Shown: positions 24,307 to 32,330 of the stretch, piece after piece
Layout of the letters: each line of letters begins with the position of its first letter
Numbering within the stretch: position 1 is the stretch's first letter
Assembly: GCF_014042365.1 (NCBI RefSeq)
Contig: NZ_JACEZS010000039.1
Coordinates: 1-35,634, forward strand
Direction: 5' to 3'
Origin: Rugamonas fusca
GTDB lineage: Bacteria; Pseudomonadota; Gammaproteobacteria; Burkholderiales; Burkholderiaceae_D
DNA length: 35,634 nt
Made by a program: the position numbers and the translations under genes
The notes under the pieces: model-generated
The model's input: only the letters and a program-made list of their open reading frames with translations
What the model was told of the DNA's origin: nothing
Databases searched by the model: none

Positions 24307-25641
24307 TTATCGCGTCGGAATTCCGCCTTTGAAGTTTGCTTTGCGCAGCAGCGATTCATATTGCTGCGACATCACGTAGTTTTGTACTTGCGCCATGAAG
24401 TCCATGGTCACAACCACAATAATCAACAGAGAAGTACCACCAAAATAGAACGGTACCTTCCACTCGGCTTGCATGAATTCCGGCAACAAACACACCAAGG
24501 TGATGTAGATTGCGCCTGCCAGAGTCAACCGGGTCAGGATCTTGTCGATGTAACGGGCTGTCTGCTCACCGGGACGAATCCCTGGCACGAAGGCCCCGCT
24601 CTTCTTCAAGTTATCCGCCGTTTCTTTGCTGTTGAACACCAAAGCGGTGTAGAAGAAGCAGAAAAACACGATTGCAATGGCGTACAGCAGGGCGTGCATA
24701 GGCTCGCCTGGACCCATCGATGCTGCCACATCCTTGAGGAAGCGGATCACCGGGTTGGCCGGATTGGCGCCCTTGGCGAACCAGTCCAGGATCGTGGCCG
24801 GGAACAAGATGATCGACGATGCGAAGATCGGTGGGATCACGCCCGCCATGTTCAACTTCAATGGCAGGTGCGACGTTTGTCCACCGTAAATCTTGTTACC
24901 GACCTGGCGCTTAGCATAATTCACCAGAATCTTGCGCTGGCCACGTTCCACAAACACCACGAAGAACGTTACCGCCGCCACCAGGGCCACGATGATGATC
25001 GCCGAGAAGCTGCCGATCGAACCGTTGGCGACCTGGGAGAACAAGCCCCCCAGCGCGTTCGGCAGACCGGCGGCGATACCGGCGAAAATGATGATGGAGA
25101 TGCCATTACCCAAGCCACGCTCGGTAATCTGCTCCCCCAGCCACATCAGGAACATGGTGCCAGTCAACAGCGTCACGACCGTCACGAAGCGGAACCCCAT
25201 GCCCGGATCCAGCACCAGGCCGGCTTGGGATTCCAGGGCGACTGCGATACCGAACGCCTGGAACATCGCCAGCGCCACCGTGAAATACCGGGTGTACTGG
25301 GTGATCTTGCGCCGGCCTGCTTCGCCTTCTTTTTTGAGCGCTTCCATCTGCGGCGACACGATCGACAGCAATTGCATGATGATCGAGGCCGAGATGTAAG
25401 GCATGATACCCAGCGCAAACACTGTGAAGCGCGAGAGCGCGCCACCGCTGAACATGTTGAACATGCCCAGGATGCCACCCTCTTGCGACTTGAACAGCGC
25501 GGCTAATTGTACCGGATCGATCCCGGGTACCGGGACGTGAGCGCCGATACGATAAACCACCAATGCGCCAAGCAGGAACCAGAGCCGGCCCCAGGGGAAT
25601 CCGGCTGCAGCACTCTTAGCAAGTTGTGGATTAGTCGCCAA
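24307..25641 (-). CDS. secY: Protein translocase channel subunit SecY
   Basis: SecY forms the inner-membrane protein-conducting channel with SecE and SecG. The 444-residue protein has ten hydrophobic segments and the usual signatures, including VYRIGAHVPVPGIDP near the N-terminus, GIMPYISASIIMQLL, and the cytoplasmic loop GQRKILVNYAKRQVGNK that docks SecA and ribosomes. The final segment ends in a basic tail (LLRKANFKGGIPTR). It follows rplO by 32 bases. Confidence 0.98.
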   Translation of the reverse strand: MATNPQLAKSAAAGFPWGRLWFLLGALVVYRIGAHVPVPGIDPVQLAALFKSQEGGILGMFNMFSGGALSRFTVFALGIMPYISASIIMQLLSIVSPQMEALKKEGEAGRRKITQYTRYFTVALAMFQAFGIAVALESQAGLVLDPGMGFRFVTVVTLLTGTMFLMWLGEQITERGLGNGISIIIFAGIAAGLPNALGGLFSQVANGSIGSFSAIIIVALVAAVTFFVVFVERGQRKILVNYAKRQVGNKIYGGQTSHLPLKLNMAGVIPPIFASSIILFPATILDWFAKGANPANPVIRFLKDVAASMGPGEPMHALLYAIAIVFFCFFYTALVFNSKETADNLKKSGAFVPGIRPGEQTARYIDKILTRLTLAGAIYITLVCLLPEFMQAEWKVPFYFGGTSLLIIVVVTMDFMAQVQNYVMSQQYESLLRKANFKGGIPTR

Positions 25642-25673
25642 TTTTCGCTCCGATCAAGCTGTTAGCGGACAAC

Positions 25674-26105
25674 TCAGGCTACCGAGCCGCCGGCTGCTTC
25701 GATGGCTGCCTTGGCGCCAGCGGTCACTTTCAGGCCCTTGAGGTTCACCGCTTTGGTGATCTCGCCGGACAGAATGACGCGCACGTCGCGGGCCAGCACG
25801 TTCAGCACGCCAGCTTGCTTGAGCACCAGGATGTCGACATCGCCGACGGCCAGGTTGTTCAGGTCGGACAGACGCACTTCAGCTTTGAAGGTGGCGTTGA
25901 GCGACTTGAAACCGCGCTTAGGCAGACGGCGTTGCAGCGGCATCTGACCGCCTTCGAAACCGACTTTGTGGAAGCCGCCCGAACGCGATTTTTGACCTTT
26001 GTGACCACGGCCCGAGGTTTTACCCAGACCGGAGCCGATACCGCGGCCGACGCGACGCTTAGCGTGCTTGGCGCCTTCGGCTGGTTGTATGGTATTCAGT
26101 TCCAT
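25674..26105 (-). CDS. rplO: 50S ribosomal protein L15
   Basis: L15 is a late-assembly large-subunit protein. The 143-residue sequence begins MELNTIQPAEGAKHAKRRVG and has the glycine-rich rRNA-binding stretch GRGIGSGLGKTSGRGHKGQ. It ends with KVTAGAKAAIEAAGGSVA, typical of the family. It follows rpmD by 27 bases and precedes secY. Confidence 0.98.
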   Translation of the reverse strand: MELNTIQPAEGAKHAKRRVGRGIGSGLGKTSGRGHKGQKSRSGGFHKVGFEGGQMPLQRRLPKRGFKSLNATFKAEVRLSDLNNLAVGDVDILVLKQAGVLNVLARDVRVILSGEITKAVNLKGLKVTAGAKAAIEAAGGSVA

Positions 26106-26132
26106 GTTTTCTCCGTACGTAAGCCCAAAGGC

Positions 26133-26312
26133 TTACGCAACAACTTTAACGAGGTACGAGACTTTGTTGATCATGCCGCGTACGGATGGGGTGTCCCGCA
26201 ACTCGCGAATCGAGTTGACACGACGCAGGCCCAGGCCGCGTACGGTGGCACGGTGATCTTCACGCGTGCCGATCAAGCCCTTGACCAATTGTACTTTGAC
26301 AGTTTTCGTCAT
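26133..26312 (-). CDS. rpmD: 50S ribosomal protein L30
   Basis: This 59-residue protein (MTKTVKVQLVKGLIGTRED onward, with GLGLRRVNS and RGMINKVSYLVKV) is the small L30 of bacterial large subunits. A GTG three codons upstream is in frame, but the ATG at 26312 lies at a proper 8-base distance from the AAGG site and gives the family N-terminus. It follows rpsE by 10 bases. Confidence 0.96.
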   Translation of the reverse strand: MTKTVKVQLVKGLIGTREDHRATVRGLGLRRVNSIRELRDTPSVRGMINKVSYLVKVVA

Positions 26313-26322
26313 GATGTCCACC

Positions 26323-26841
26323 TTAGCCCAGGATCTCTTCCACCGACTTACCGCGCTTGGCGGCGATGTCAGCAGGAGTACTCATTTTTGCCAGACCGTC
26401 CAGCGTGGCGCGCACCAGGTTGTAAGGGTTCGACGAGCCGGTGGATTTGGCCACCACGTCCGTCACGCCCATTACTTCGAAGATTGCGCGCATTGCGCCG
26501 CCGGCGATGACGCCCGTACCAGGCTTGGCTGGGCTCATCATCACTTTCGAGGCGCCGTGACGGCCCTCTACCGTATGTTGCAGGGTACCGTTCTTCAGAG
26601 GCACCTTGATCAGGTTGCGACGGGCTTCTTCCATTGCCTTTTGCACACCGACTGGTACTTCCTTCGACTTGCCCTTGCCCATGCCGATGCGGCCATCGCC
26701 GTCACCGACCACGGTCAGCGCGGCGAAACCCATGATGCGACCACCCTTGACCACTTTGGTCACGCGGTTGATCGCGATCATTTTTTCGCGCATGCCATCA
26801 TCAGGCTTATCGCCCTGCATTTTTGCTTGCATTTTTGCCAT
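26323..26841 (-). CDS. rpsE: 30S ribosomal protein S5
   Basis: S5 affects translational accuracy and, when altered, spectinomycin sensitivity. The 172-residue protein has the double-stranded RNA-binding-like region (MIAINRVTKVVKGGRIMGFA) and the glycine-rich end GTGVIAGGAMRAIFEVMGV. AAGGA precedes the ATG. It follows rplR by 9 bases in the spc segment. Confidence 0.98.
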   Translation of the reverse strand: MAKMQAKMQGDKPDDGMREKMIAINRVTKVVKGGRIMGFAALTVVGDGDGRIGMGKGKSKEVPVGVQKAMEEARRNLIKVPLKNGTLQHTVEGRHGASKVMMSPAKPGTGVIAGGAMRAIFEVMGVTDVVAKSTGSSNPYNLVRATLDGLAKMSTPADIAAKRGKSVEEILG

Positions 26842-26850
26842 GATCGTTCC

Positions 26851-27213
26851 TTAGAACTTCAGACCGGCTTCGCGCGCGGCTTCTGCCAGCGCCTTCACAC
26901 GGCCGTGGTAACGGAAACCGGAGCGGTCGAACGCGACTTCGGTGATTCCTGCTTTCAGTGCTTTCTCTGCGACGCGCTTGCCAACCAGTGCGGCGGCGGC
27001 AGCGTTGCCACCCTTGCCCGACTTGCCAGCCAGTTCGTTGCGCACTTCGACTTCGGCCGTGGAGGCCGACACCAGTACTTTGGCGTCCGGCGAGATCAGG
27101 TTCGCGTAAATGTGCAGGTTGGTGCGGTGGACCGACAGGCGGTTCACTTTCAATTGCGCGATCTTGATCCGGGTTTGGCGTCCGCGGCGCAGACGTGATT
27201 CTTTCTTGTCCAT
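26851..27213 (-). CDS. rplR: 50S ribosomal protein L18
   Basis: L18 binds 5S rRNA together with L5. The 120-residue protein begins MDKKESRLRRGRQTRIKIAQ and ends with FDRSGFRYHGRVKALAEAAR, the family's C-terminal signature. It lies between rplF (13 bases upstream) and rpsE. Confidence 0.98.
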   Translation of the reverse strand: MDKKESRLRRGRQTRIKIAQLKVNRLSVHRTNLHIYANLISPDAKVLVSASTAEVEVRNELAGKSGKGGNAAAAALVGKRVAEKALKAGITEVAFDRSGFRYHGRVKALAEAAREAGLKF

Positions 27214-27226
27214 CGTCAGCCCCTAG

Positions 27227-27760
27227 TTACTTCTTCTTGGTTTCTTTGATCTTCACCACTTCGTCCGAATAACGGACGCCCTTGCCCTTGTAAGGCTCAG
27301 GGGCGCGGTAAGCGCGAACTTCAGCGGCCACTTGGCCCACTTGCTGACGGTCGATGCCTTTGATGACGATCTCCGTAGGCGTAGCGGTGGCGCAGGTGAC
27401 GCCCGCTGGCATGGTGTGCACGACAGGGTGCGAGAAGCCCAGCGACAGGTTCAGCTTGTCGCCTTGCGCTTGCGCCTTGTAACCCACGCCGACCAGGTTG
27501 AGCTTCTTCTCGAAGCCCTTGGTGACGCCGGTGACCATGTTGTTGACCAGGGCGCGCAGCGTGCCGGACATGGCATTGGCTTCGCGGCTGTCGTTGACCG
27601 GCTCGAAATTGAGGCTGCCGGCGTTGTTTTCCACCTTGACCAGGCCGTTCAGGCCCTGGGTCAGGACGCCCAGCGGGCCCTTGACGGTGATCGCTTGTGC
27701 GGAGATGGCGACATCAGCGCCAGCTGGCACGGCGATTGGCATTTTAGCTACTCGAGACAT
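27227..27760 (-). CDS. rplF: 50S ribosomal protein L6
   Basis: L6 sits at the base of the L7/L12 stalk near the factor-binding site. The 177-residue protein begins MSRVAKMPIAVPAGADV and carries the signature PEPYKGKGVRYSDEVVK near its end. It follows rpsH by 10 bases. Confidence 0.98.
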   Translation of the reverse strand: MSRVAKMPIAVPAGADVAISAQAITVKGPLGVLTQGLNGLVKVENNAGSLNFEPVNDSREANAMSGTLRALVNNMVTGVTKGFEKKLNLVGVGYKAQAQGDKLNLSLGFSHPVVHTMPAGVTCATATPTEIVIKGIDRQQVGQVAAEVRAYRAPEPYKGKGVRYSDEVVKIKETKKK

Positions 27761-27770
27761 GTGTAACTCC

Positions 27771-28166
27771 TTATGCGACGTAGCAGATGACTTCGCCGCC
27801 GACGCCGGTGGCGCGGGCTTTGCGGTCAGTCATGACGCCTTGCGGGGTCGACACGATCGCCACACCCAGGCCGTTCATCACGGTTGGGATCTCGTCCTTG
27901 CCCTTGTAGACGCGCAGGCCTGGACGGGACACGCGCTCGAGGCGCTCGATGACGGGACGGCCAACATAATACTTCAAACCGATTTTCAGTTCCGCCTTGC
28001 CACCAGCTTCGGCGACGGCGAAATCTTCAATGTAACCCTCGTCCTTGAGGACGTTGGCAATCGCTACTTTGACTTTCGACGATGGCATGGCCACGGTCGT
28101 TTTTTGAACGCCCTGGGCGTTGCGAATGCGGGTCAGCATATCGGCGATAGGATCGCTCATACTCAT
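27771..28166 (-). CDS. rpsH: 30S ribosomal protein S8
   Basis: S8 binds the central domain of 16S rRNA and in E. coli represses the spc operon. The 131-residue sequence begins MSMSDPIADMLTRIRNAQ and contains the signature IVSTPQGVMTDRKARATGVG. The first ATG has GGAG at 8 bases, favouring it over the ATG two codons later. It follows rpsN by 14 bases. Confidence 0.98.
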   Translation of the reverse strand: MSMSDPIADMLTRIRNAQGVQKTTVAMPSSKVKVAIANVLKDEGYIEDFAVAEAGGKAELKIGLKYYVGRPVIERLERVSRPGLRVYKGKDEIPTVMNGLGVAIVSTPQGVMTDRKARATGVGGEVICYVA

Positions 28167-28180
28167 TGCTTATTCTCCTA

Positions 28181-28486
28181 TTACCAGCTTGCTTTAGTCA
28201 TACCCGGGATCTCACCACGCATGGCGAATTCACGGAGCTTGATACGGCCCAGACCGAATTTACGGAAGGTGCCGCGTGGACGACCGGTGACGGCGCAACG
28301 GTTGCGCTGGCGAGTCGGGTTCGAGTTACGTGGCAGGGCCTGCAGTTTCAGGCGCGCTTCGTAACGCTCTTCTTCCGATTTCGACTGGTCATCGATGATG
28401 GCCTTCAGCGAAGCGCGCTTGGCGGCGAACTTGTTCGCCAGGTCGACACGTTTCTGCTCACGGTTAATCAGTGCGAGTTTTGCCAT
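28181..28486 (-). CDS. rpsN: 30S ribosomal protein S14 (zinc-free form)
   Basis: S14 is a head protein of the small subunit. This is the 101-residue long form, which lacks the CxxC pairs of the zinc form and has only one cysteine in NRCAVTGRPRG. The family ending REFAMRGEIPGMTKASW is present. It follows rplE by 7 bases. Confidence 0.98.
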   Translation of the reverse strand: MAKLALINREQKRVDLANKFAAKRASLKAIIDDQSKSEEERYEARLKLQALPRNSNPTRQRNRCAVTGRPRGTFRKFGLGRIKLREFAMRGEIPGMTKASW

Positions 28487-28493
28487 GATCTAC

Positions 28494-29033
28494 TTAGTTC
28501 CTGAACGGGAATTTAAAGGCGGCGAGGAGCGCTTTCGCTTCGTCGTCGGTCTTGGCGGTGGTGGTGATGGAGATGTTCATACCACGCAGCGCATCGATCT
28601 TGTCGTACTCGATTTCCGGGAAGATGATCTGCTCTTTCACGCCGATGTTGTAGTTACCACGACCATCGAAGGAACGGCCGGACACACCGCGGAAGTCGCG
28701 CACGCGTGGCAGGGCCACGGTGATGAAGCGATCCAGGAACTCGTACATGCGAGCGCCGCGCAGGGTGACCATGGTACCGATCGGGTAGCCTTCACGGATC
28801 TTGAAGCCCGCGATTGCCTTGCGTGCCTTGGTGACCACTGGCTTCTGGCCGGCGATCTTGGTCAGGTCGCCAACGGCGTGCTCAATGATCTTCTTGTCCG
28901 CGACCGCTTCCGACAGACCCATGTTCAGGGTGATCTTGGTCAGACGTGGAACTTCCATCACCGTTTTGTAACCGAATTTCGCGGTCAGGTCGGCGATGAC
29001 CTTTTCTTTATAGAATTCTTGGAGACGTGCCAT
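28494..29033 (-). CDS. rplE: 50S ribosomal protein L5
   Basis: L5 binds 5S rRNA and contacts P-site tRNA and the small subunit. The 179-residue protein has the signatures LTKITLNMGLSEAVADKKI and KIREGYPIGTMVTLRGARM. It follows rplX by 6 bases, so the pair is probably translationally coupled. In E. coli the S8 repressor site lies near this junction; no equivalent fold was worked out here. Confidence 0.98.
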   Translation of the reverse strand: MARLQEFYKEKVIADLTAKFGYKTVMEVPRLTKITLNMGLSEAVADKKIIEHAVGDLTKIAGQKPVVTKARKAIAGFKIREGYPIGTMVTLRGARMYEFLDRFITVALPRVRDFRGVSGRSFDGRGNYNIGVKEQIIFPEIEYDKIDALRGMNISITTTAKTDDEAKALLAAFKFPFRN

Positions 29034-29039
29034 GATTTC

Positions 29040-29354
29040 TTAAGCCTTCACTACTTCGCCGGAGGACTTGTAGACGCGGACTTTCTTGCCGTCCACTTCC
29101 TTGAAGCCCACGCGGTCTGCCTTGCCAGTCGCGGCATTGAACAATGCCACGTTGGACACGTGAATCGGCATAGTCTTATCGACGATACCACCTTGTACGC
29201 CAGTCATTGGGTTAGGCTTGGTCGCTTTCTTGGCGACGTTGATGCCTTCAACCACGACGTGCTCAGCGTCGACGCGACGCTGCACGACGCCGCGCTTGCC
29301 CTTGTCTTTCCCGGTCAGCACGATGACTTCGTCGTTTTTACGAATCTTATCCAT
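29040..29354 (-). CDS. rplX: 50S ribosomal protein L24
   Basis: L24 starts large-subunit assembly and lies by the exit tunnel. The 104-residue protein begins MDKIRKNDEVIVLTGKDKGK, with the KOW motif in that stretch (VIVLTGKDKGKRGVV). It follows rplN by 9 bases. Confidence 0.98.
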   Translation of the reverse strand: MDKIRKNDEVIVLTGKDKGKRGVVQRRVDAEHVVVEGINVAKKATKPNPMTGVQGGIVDKTMPIHVSNVALFNAATGKADRVGFKEVDGKKVRVYKSSGEVVKA

Positions 29355-29363
29355 TACGACTCC

Positions 29364-29732
29364 TTACAGGACTTCCGGTGCCAGGGACACGATCTTCATG
29401 AACTTTTCAGTGCGCAGCTCGCGCGTCACTGGTCCAAAAATACGGGTACCGATCGGTTCCAGCTTGGCGTTCAGCAGCACGGCGGCGTTGCCGTCGAACT
29501 TGACCAGGGAACCGTCTTGGCGACGCACACCTTTGGCGGTGCGCACTACCACGGCGTTATAAATTTCACCTTTTTTGACACGGCCGCGTGGCGCAGCAAC
29601 CTTCACGGTCACCTTGATCACGTCGCCGATGCCAGCATAACGGCGCTTGGAGCCGCCCAACACCTTGATGCACATGACTTCCTTGGCACCGGTGTTGTCG
29701 GCCACTTCGAGCCGGCTTTCAGTTTGAATCAT
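29364..29732 (-). CDS. rplN: 50S ribosomal protein L14
   Basis: L14 forms an intersubunit bridge. The 122-residue protein begins MIQTESRLEVADNTGAKEVM and has the signature FDGNAAVLLNAKLEPIGTRI. It is the first gene of the spc segment and is separated from rpsQ by a 264-base spacer with a terminator, a promoter candidate and a folded leader, so it probably starts a new transcript. Confidence 0.98.
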   Translation of the reverse strand: MIQTESRLEVADNTGAKEVMCIKVLGGSKRRYAGIGDVIKVTVKVAAPRGRVKKGEIYNAVVVRTAKGVRRQDGSLVKFDGNAAVLLNAKLEPIGTRIFGPVTRELRTEKFMKIVSLAPEVL

Positions 29733-29907
29733 AGTATTCTCTTTCCCAACTTAAGCCGAAGAATCCACACAATGCGGACCTGCGGTCAGTCTTGGTCCCG
29801 CCAGCGGCGCCCATGCAGGCCCCGATGTTTGGGTGCTTGACCTTCGTACTGCACTGACCGCACGGTTCAGCGTCTGTGGCCAGACACTTTGCGGCGTTAC
29901 ATGAACG
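29733..29907 (-). promoter_or_regulatory. Structured leader upstream of rplN
   Basis: The expected transcript start lies near 29910. On the minus strand the leader contains AGTGTCTG-GCCA-CAGACGCT, an 8-base hairpin near 29872-29891, and then a long-range 10-base perfect helix: TGCGGTCAGT (29862-29853) with ACTGACCGCA (29790-29781), enclosing 62 bases rich in G and C. This suggests a folded regulatory leader, for example one bound by a ribosomal protein. I do not recognise it as a described leader type. Confidence 0.5.
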
Positions 29908-29945
29908 AAGCCCGCAAGTATTACATACAATTTGCGGGCTTGCAA
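29908..29945 (-). promoter_or_regulatory. Probable spc promoter overlapping an inverted repeat
   Basis: On the minus strand TTGCAA (29945-29940) and AATACT (29922-29917) are spaced by exactly 17 bases, with an extended TG just before the -10. The -10 and -35 both lie in or against a perfect 10-base inverted repeat, AAGCCCGCAA (29908-29917) and TTGCGGGCTT (29932-29941), separated by 14 bases. The repeat has the size and placement of an operator, but as RNA it could equally be a hairpin in read-through transcripts. Confidence 0.6.
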
Positions 29946-29954
29946 GAACTAATT

Positions 29955-29988
29955 AAAAACACCCCCCGACCGTTGCCGGGCGGGAGGT
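29955..29988 (-). terminator. Terminator of the S10 segment (after rpsQ)
   Basis: On the minus strand ACCTCCCGCCCG and CGGTCGGGGGGT pair over 12 bases with one mismatch and one G-U pair around a GCAA loop, followed by GTTTTT. It starts 8 bases after the rpsQ stop. A5 on the other side makes it symmetrical. It would end transcription of the rplC-rpsQ segment. Confidence 0.85.
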
Positions 29989-29996
29989 TTTTCTAA

Positions 29997-30269
29997 TTAA
30001 ACGATTTGTGCGGCTTGCACCACACGGGTCACGGTCCATGCCTTGGTCTTCGAGATCGGGCGACCTTCCACGATTTCCACCGTGTCACCGGCTTTCACCT
30101 GGTTGGTCTCGTCGTGCGCATGGTACTTGTTGGAGCGCACGATGATCTTGCCGTACAAAGGATGTTTGACGTGACGTTCGATCAGAACGGTTACGGTCTT
30201 GTCCATTTTGTCGGACACCACTTTACCGATCAGCGTGCGCTTGAGCGGCTTTTTCACTGGTTCGGTCAT
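29997..30269 (-). CDS. rpsQ: 30S ribosomal protein S17
   Basis: S17 is an early-binding small-subunit protein with an OB-fold. The 90-residue sequence contains the signature VLIERHVKHPLYGKIIVRSN and RPISKTKAWTVTRVV. Its start overlaps the rpmC stop by four bases (ATGA). It is the last gene before a strong terminator. Confidence 0.98.
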   Translation of the reverse strand: MTEPVKKPLKRTLIGKVVSDKMDKTVTVLIERHVKHPLYGKIIVRSNKYHAHDETNQVKAGDTVEIVEGRPISKTKAWTVTRVVQAAQIV

Positions 30270-30457
30270 TTGGCTTCCTTGGTGTTCATTACCGTTTTTA
30301 CACGCGCGATGTCGCGGCGTACCTTCTTGAGCTGCGAAGTGTTGCTCAGCTGTTGCGTAGCCACTTGCATACGCAGACCAAACTGGGCCTTCAGCAGATC
30401 GTTCAGCTCCTGTTGCAGAGCTGCCTGGTCTTTGCCGCGGAGTTCAGATGCTTTCAT
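30266..30457 (-). CDS. rpmC: 50S ribosomal protein L29
   Basis: L29 is a small two-helix protein at the exit tunnel near the signal recognition particle site. The 63-residue sequence begins MKASELRGKDQAALQQEL and has the family segment RRDIARVKTVMNTKE. It overlaps rpsQ by 4 bases and follows rplP by 12 bases. Confidence 0.97.
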   Translation of the reverse strand: MKASELRGKDQAALQQELNDLLKAQFGLRMQVATQQLSNTSQLKKVRRDIARVKTVMNTKEAK

Positions 30458-30469
30458 ATTTCACTCCTC

Positions 30470-30889
30470 TTATTGGCCAACCTGGCGCACCACGAAGGTG
30501 GTAGCCAGCGGCAGTTTGGCAGCGGCCAGACGGAACGCTTCGCGCGCCAGCTCTTCTGCGACGCCATCCATCTCGTACAGGACTTTGCCTGGCTGGATTT
30601 CGGCGACGTAGTACTCGGGGTTACCCTTACCGTTACCCATACGGACTTCGGCAGGCTTGTTCGAGATAGGCTTGTCCGGGAACACGCGGATCCAGATCCG
30701 GCCACCACGCTTGATGTGACGGGTCATGGCGCGACGTGCTGCCTCGATTTGACGGGCCGTGATACGGCCGCGGGCAACGGCTTTCAGACCGAACTCGCCG
30801 AACGACACGGCGGTGCCGCGGCTGTGCGAGATACCGGTGTTACGGCCCTTCTGCTCTTTACGATACTTTCTGCGTGCTGGTTGCAGCAT
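30470..30889 (-). CDS. rplP: 50S ribosomal protein L16
   Basis: L16 helps place A-site tRNA. The 139-residue protein begins MLQPARRKYRKEQKGRNTGI and contains RIWIRVFPDKPISNKPAEVR and MGNGKGNPEYYVA, the family signatures. It starts two bases after the rpsC stop. Confidence 0.98.
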   Translation of the reverse strand: MLQPARRKYRKEQKGRNTGISHSRGTAVSFGEFGLKAVARGRITARQIEAARRAMTRHIKRGGRIWIRVFPDKPISNKPAEVRMGNGKGNPEYYVAEIQPGKVLYEMDGVAEELAREAFRLAAAKLPLATTFVVRQVGQ

Positions 30890-30891
30890 GA

Positions 30892-31707
30892 TTATTCTCC
30901 TGCTTTCTCAGCTGGCGCAGCAGCGGCGGCCGGTTTGGCGGCACGACGGGCAGCACCTGGTGCTGTGGATGGTTTCGCACCGGCTGGACGTGGGCGGCCG
31001 GCTGGCTTGCCGTCGTCACGACGTGGACCGCGGCTCTTCTTCTCGTCAGCTGGGGTCTCGATGACTGGCGCTTCGCCGGCGGCGTTGCGGTCACCCTTGT
31101 AGACCCACACCTTGACGCCGATGATGCCGTAGGTGGTCGATGCTTCGCTGGTGCCGTAGTCGATGTCAGCGCGCAGGGTATGCAGCGGCACGCGGCCTTC
31201 GCGGTACCACTCTTTGCGGGCGATCTCGATGCCGTTCAGACGGCCCGACGACATGATCTTGATGCCCAGGGCACCCAGACGCATGGCGTTTTGCATCGCA
31301 CGCTTCATGGCGCGGCGGAACATGATACGCTTTTCCAGCTGCTGGGCGATGGAATCGGCGATCAGTTGCGAATCGATTTCCGGCTTGCGGATTTCCTCGA
31401 TATTGACGTGCACTGGCACGCCCATGATCTTGGTCAGTGCCGACTTCAGCACTTCGATGTCTTCGCCCTTCTTGCCGATCACGACGCCTGGACGCGAGCT
31501 GTAGATGGTGAAGCGCGCGTTCTTGGCCGGACGCTCGATGACGATGCGGCCGACGGAAGCGTTCTTCAGCTTGGTCTTCAGGTAGGCGCGTGCCTTCAGG
31601 TCTTCGTTCAGCATGGAAGCGAAGTTGCCGTTGCCTGCGTACCAACGCGAGGCCCAGTTACGGGTAACCGCCAGGCGGAAACCAGTTGGATGAATTTTCT
31701 GACCCAT
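30892..31707 (-). CDS. rpsC: 30S ribosomal protein S3 with long C-terminal tail
   Basis: S3 lines the mRNA entry channel. The 271-residue protein has the KH domain with VVIGKKGED (GKKG at 78-81) and the C-terminal S3 fold ending in YGIIGVKVWVYKGD near residue 207. The remaining 63 or so residues are a low-complexity tail rich in Ala, Pro, Lys and Arg (DDGKPAGRPRPAGAKPS, ending APAEKAGE), longer than the corresponding tail in E. coli S3 (233 residues in total). It follows rplV by 9 bases. Confidence 0.97.
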   Translation of the reverse strand: MGQKIHPTGFRLAVTRNWASRWYAGNGNFASMLNEDLKARAYLKTKLKNASVGRIVIERPAKNARFTIYSSRPGVVIGKKGEDIEVLKSALTKIMGVPVHVNIEEIRKPEIDSQLIADSIAQQLEKRIMFRRAMKRAMQNAMRLGALGIKIMSSGRLNGIEIARKEWYREGRVPLHTLRADIDYGTSEASTTYGIIGVKVWVYKGDRNAAGEAPVIETPADEKKSRGPRRDDGKPAGRPRPAGAKPSTAPGAARRAAKPAAAAAPAEKAGE

Positions 31708-31716
31708 CGTGGCTCC

Positions 31717-32046
31717 TTAGTTACCGACGGTCACGTACACGTGACACGATTGTTTCGAGATACGATCGCCACGACCTTTTGCACGCGCGGTGAAGCGCTT
31801 CAGGATCGGGCCCTTTTCGACGTAGATCGTTTTCACGAACAGTTCGTCGATGTCGGCACCATCGTTGTGCTCGGCGTTCGCAATGGCGGACTCCAGCACT
31901 TTCTTGATGATGGTCGCGCCTTTTTTCGGGCTGAATTGCAGAATGTTGAGCGCAGCGTCAACTTTCTTGCCGCGGATCAGGTCCGCCACCAGGCGGCCTT
32001 TCTGATCCGACAAGCGCACACCCTTGAGGATAGCTTTAGTTTCCAT
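31717..32046 (-). CDS. rplV: 50S ribosomal protein L22
   Basis: L22 lines the nascent peptide tunnel, and changes in its loop can give macrolide resistance. The 109-residue protein has ILKGVRLSDQKGRLVADLIR and the tunnel-loop region (VEKGPILKRFTARAKGRGDR). Its ATG overlaps the rpsS stop (TAATG). Confidence 0.98.
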   Translation of the reverse strand: METKAILKGVRLSDQKGRLVADLIRGKKVDAALNILQFSPKKGATIIKKVLESAIANAEHNDGADIDELFVKTIYVEKGPILKRFTARAKGRGDRISKQSCHVYVTVGN

Positions 32047-32321
32047 TATTTCTTCGCCTTCTTGTCAGCGGCATGGCCCTTGAACGTGCGGGTCAGCGCG
32101 AATTCGCCAAGCTTGTGACCAACCATGTTCTCGGAGACATACACGGGCACGTGCAGCTTGCCGTTGTGCACAGCGATCGTCAGGCCGATGAAGTCAGGCA
32201 TGATGGTCGAACGACGGGACCAGGTTTTGATTGGCTTCTTGTCCTTGGCAGCTTGCGCGGCTTCGACCTTCTTCACCAGGTGGGCGTCACAGAACGGCCC
32301 TTTTTTCAATGAACGAGTCAT
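32046..32321 (-). CDS. rpsS: 30S ribosomal protein S19
   Basis: S19 forms a head complex with S13. The 91-residue protein begins MTRSLKKGPFCDAHLVKKVE and has the family signature VYVSENMVGHKLGEFALTRT. It follows rplB by 9 bases and overlaps rplV by one. Confidence 0.98.
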   Translation of the reverse strand: MTRSLKKGPFCDAHLVKKVEAAQAAKDKKPIKTWSRRSTIMPDFIGLTIAVHNGKLHVPVYVSENMVGHKLGEFALTRTFKGHAADKKAKK

Positions 32322-32330
32322 GATTTATCC

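Noticed and set aside
26313..26321. GTG start of rpmD three codons upstream
   Set aside because: The ATG at 26312 has a better-spaced AAGG site and gives the standard L30 N-terminus.
29751..29945. A 64-codon minus-strand frame in the rpsQ-rplN spacer that could be a leader peptide
   Set aside because: It spans the inverted repeat and the predicted promoter itself, has no good ribosome site and an unremarkable composition; the spacer is better explained as promoter plus RNA leader.
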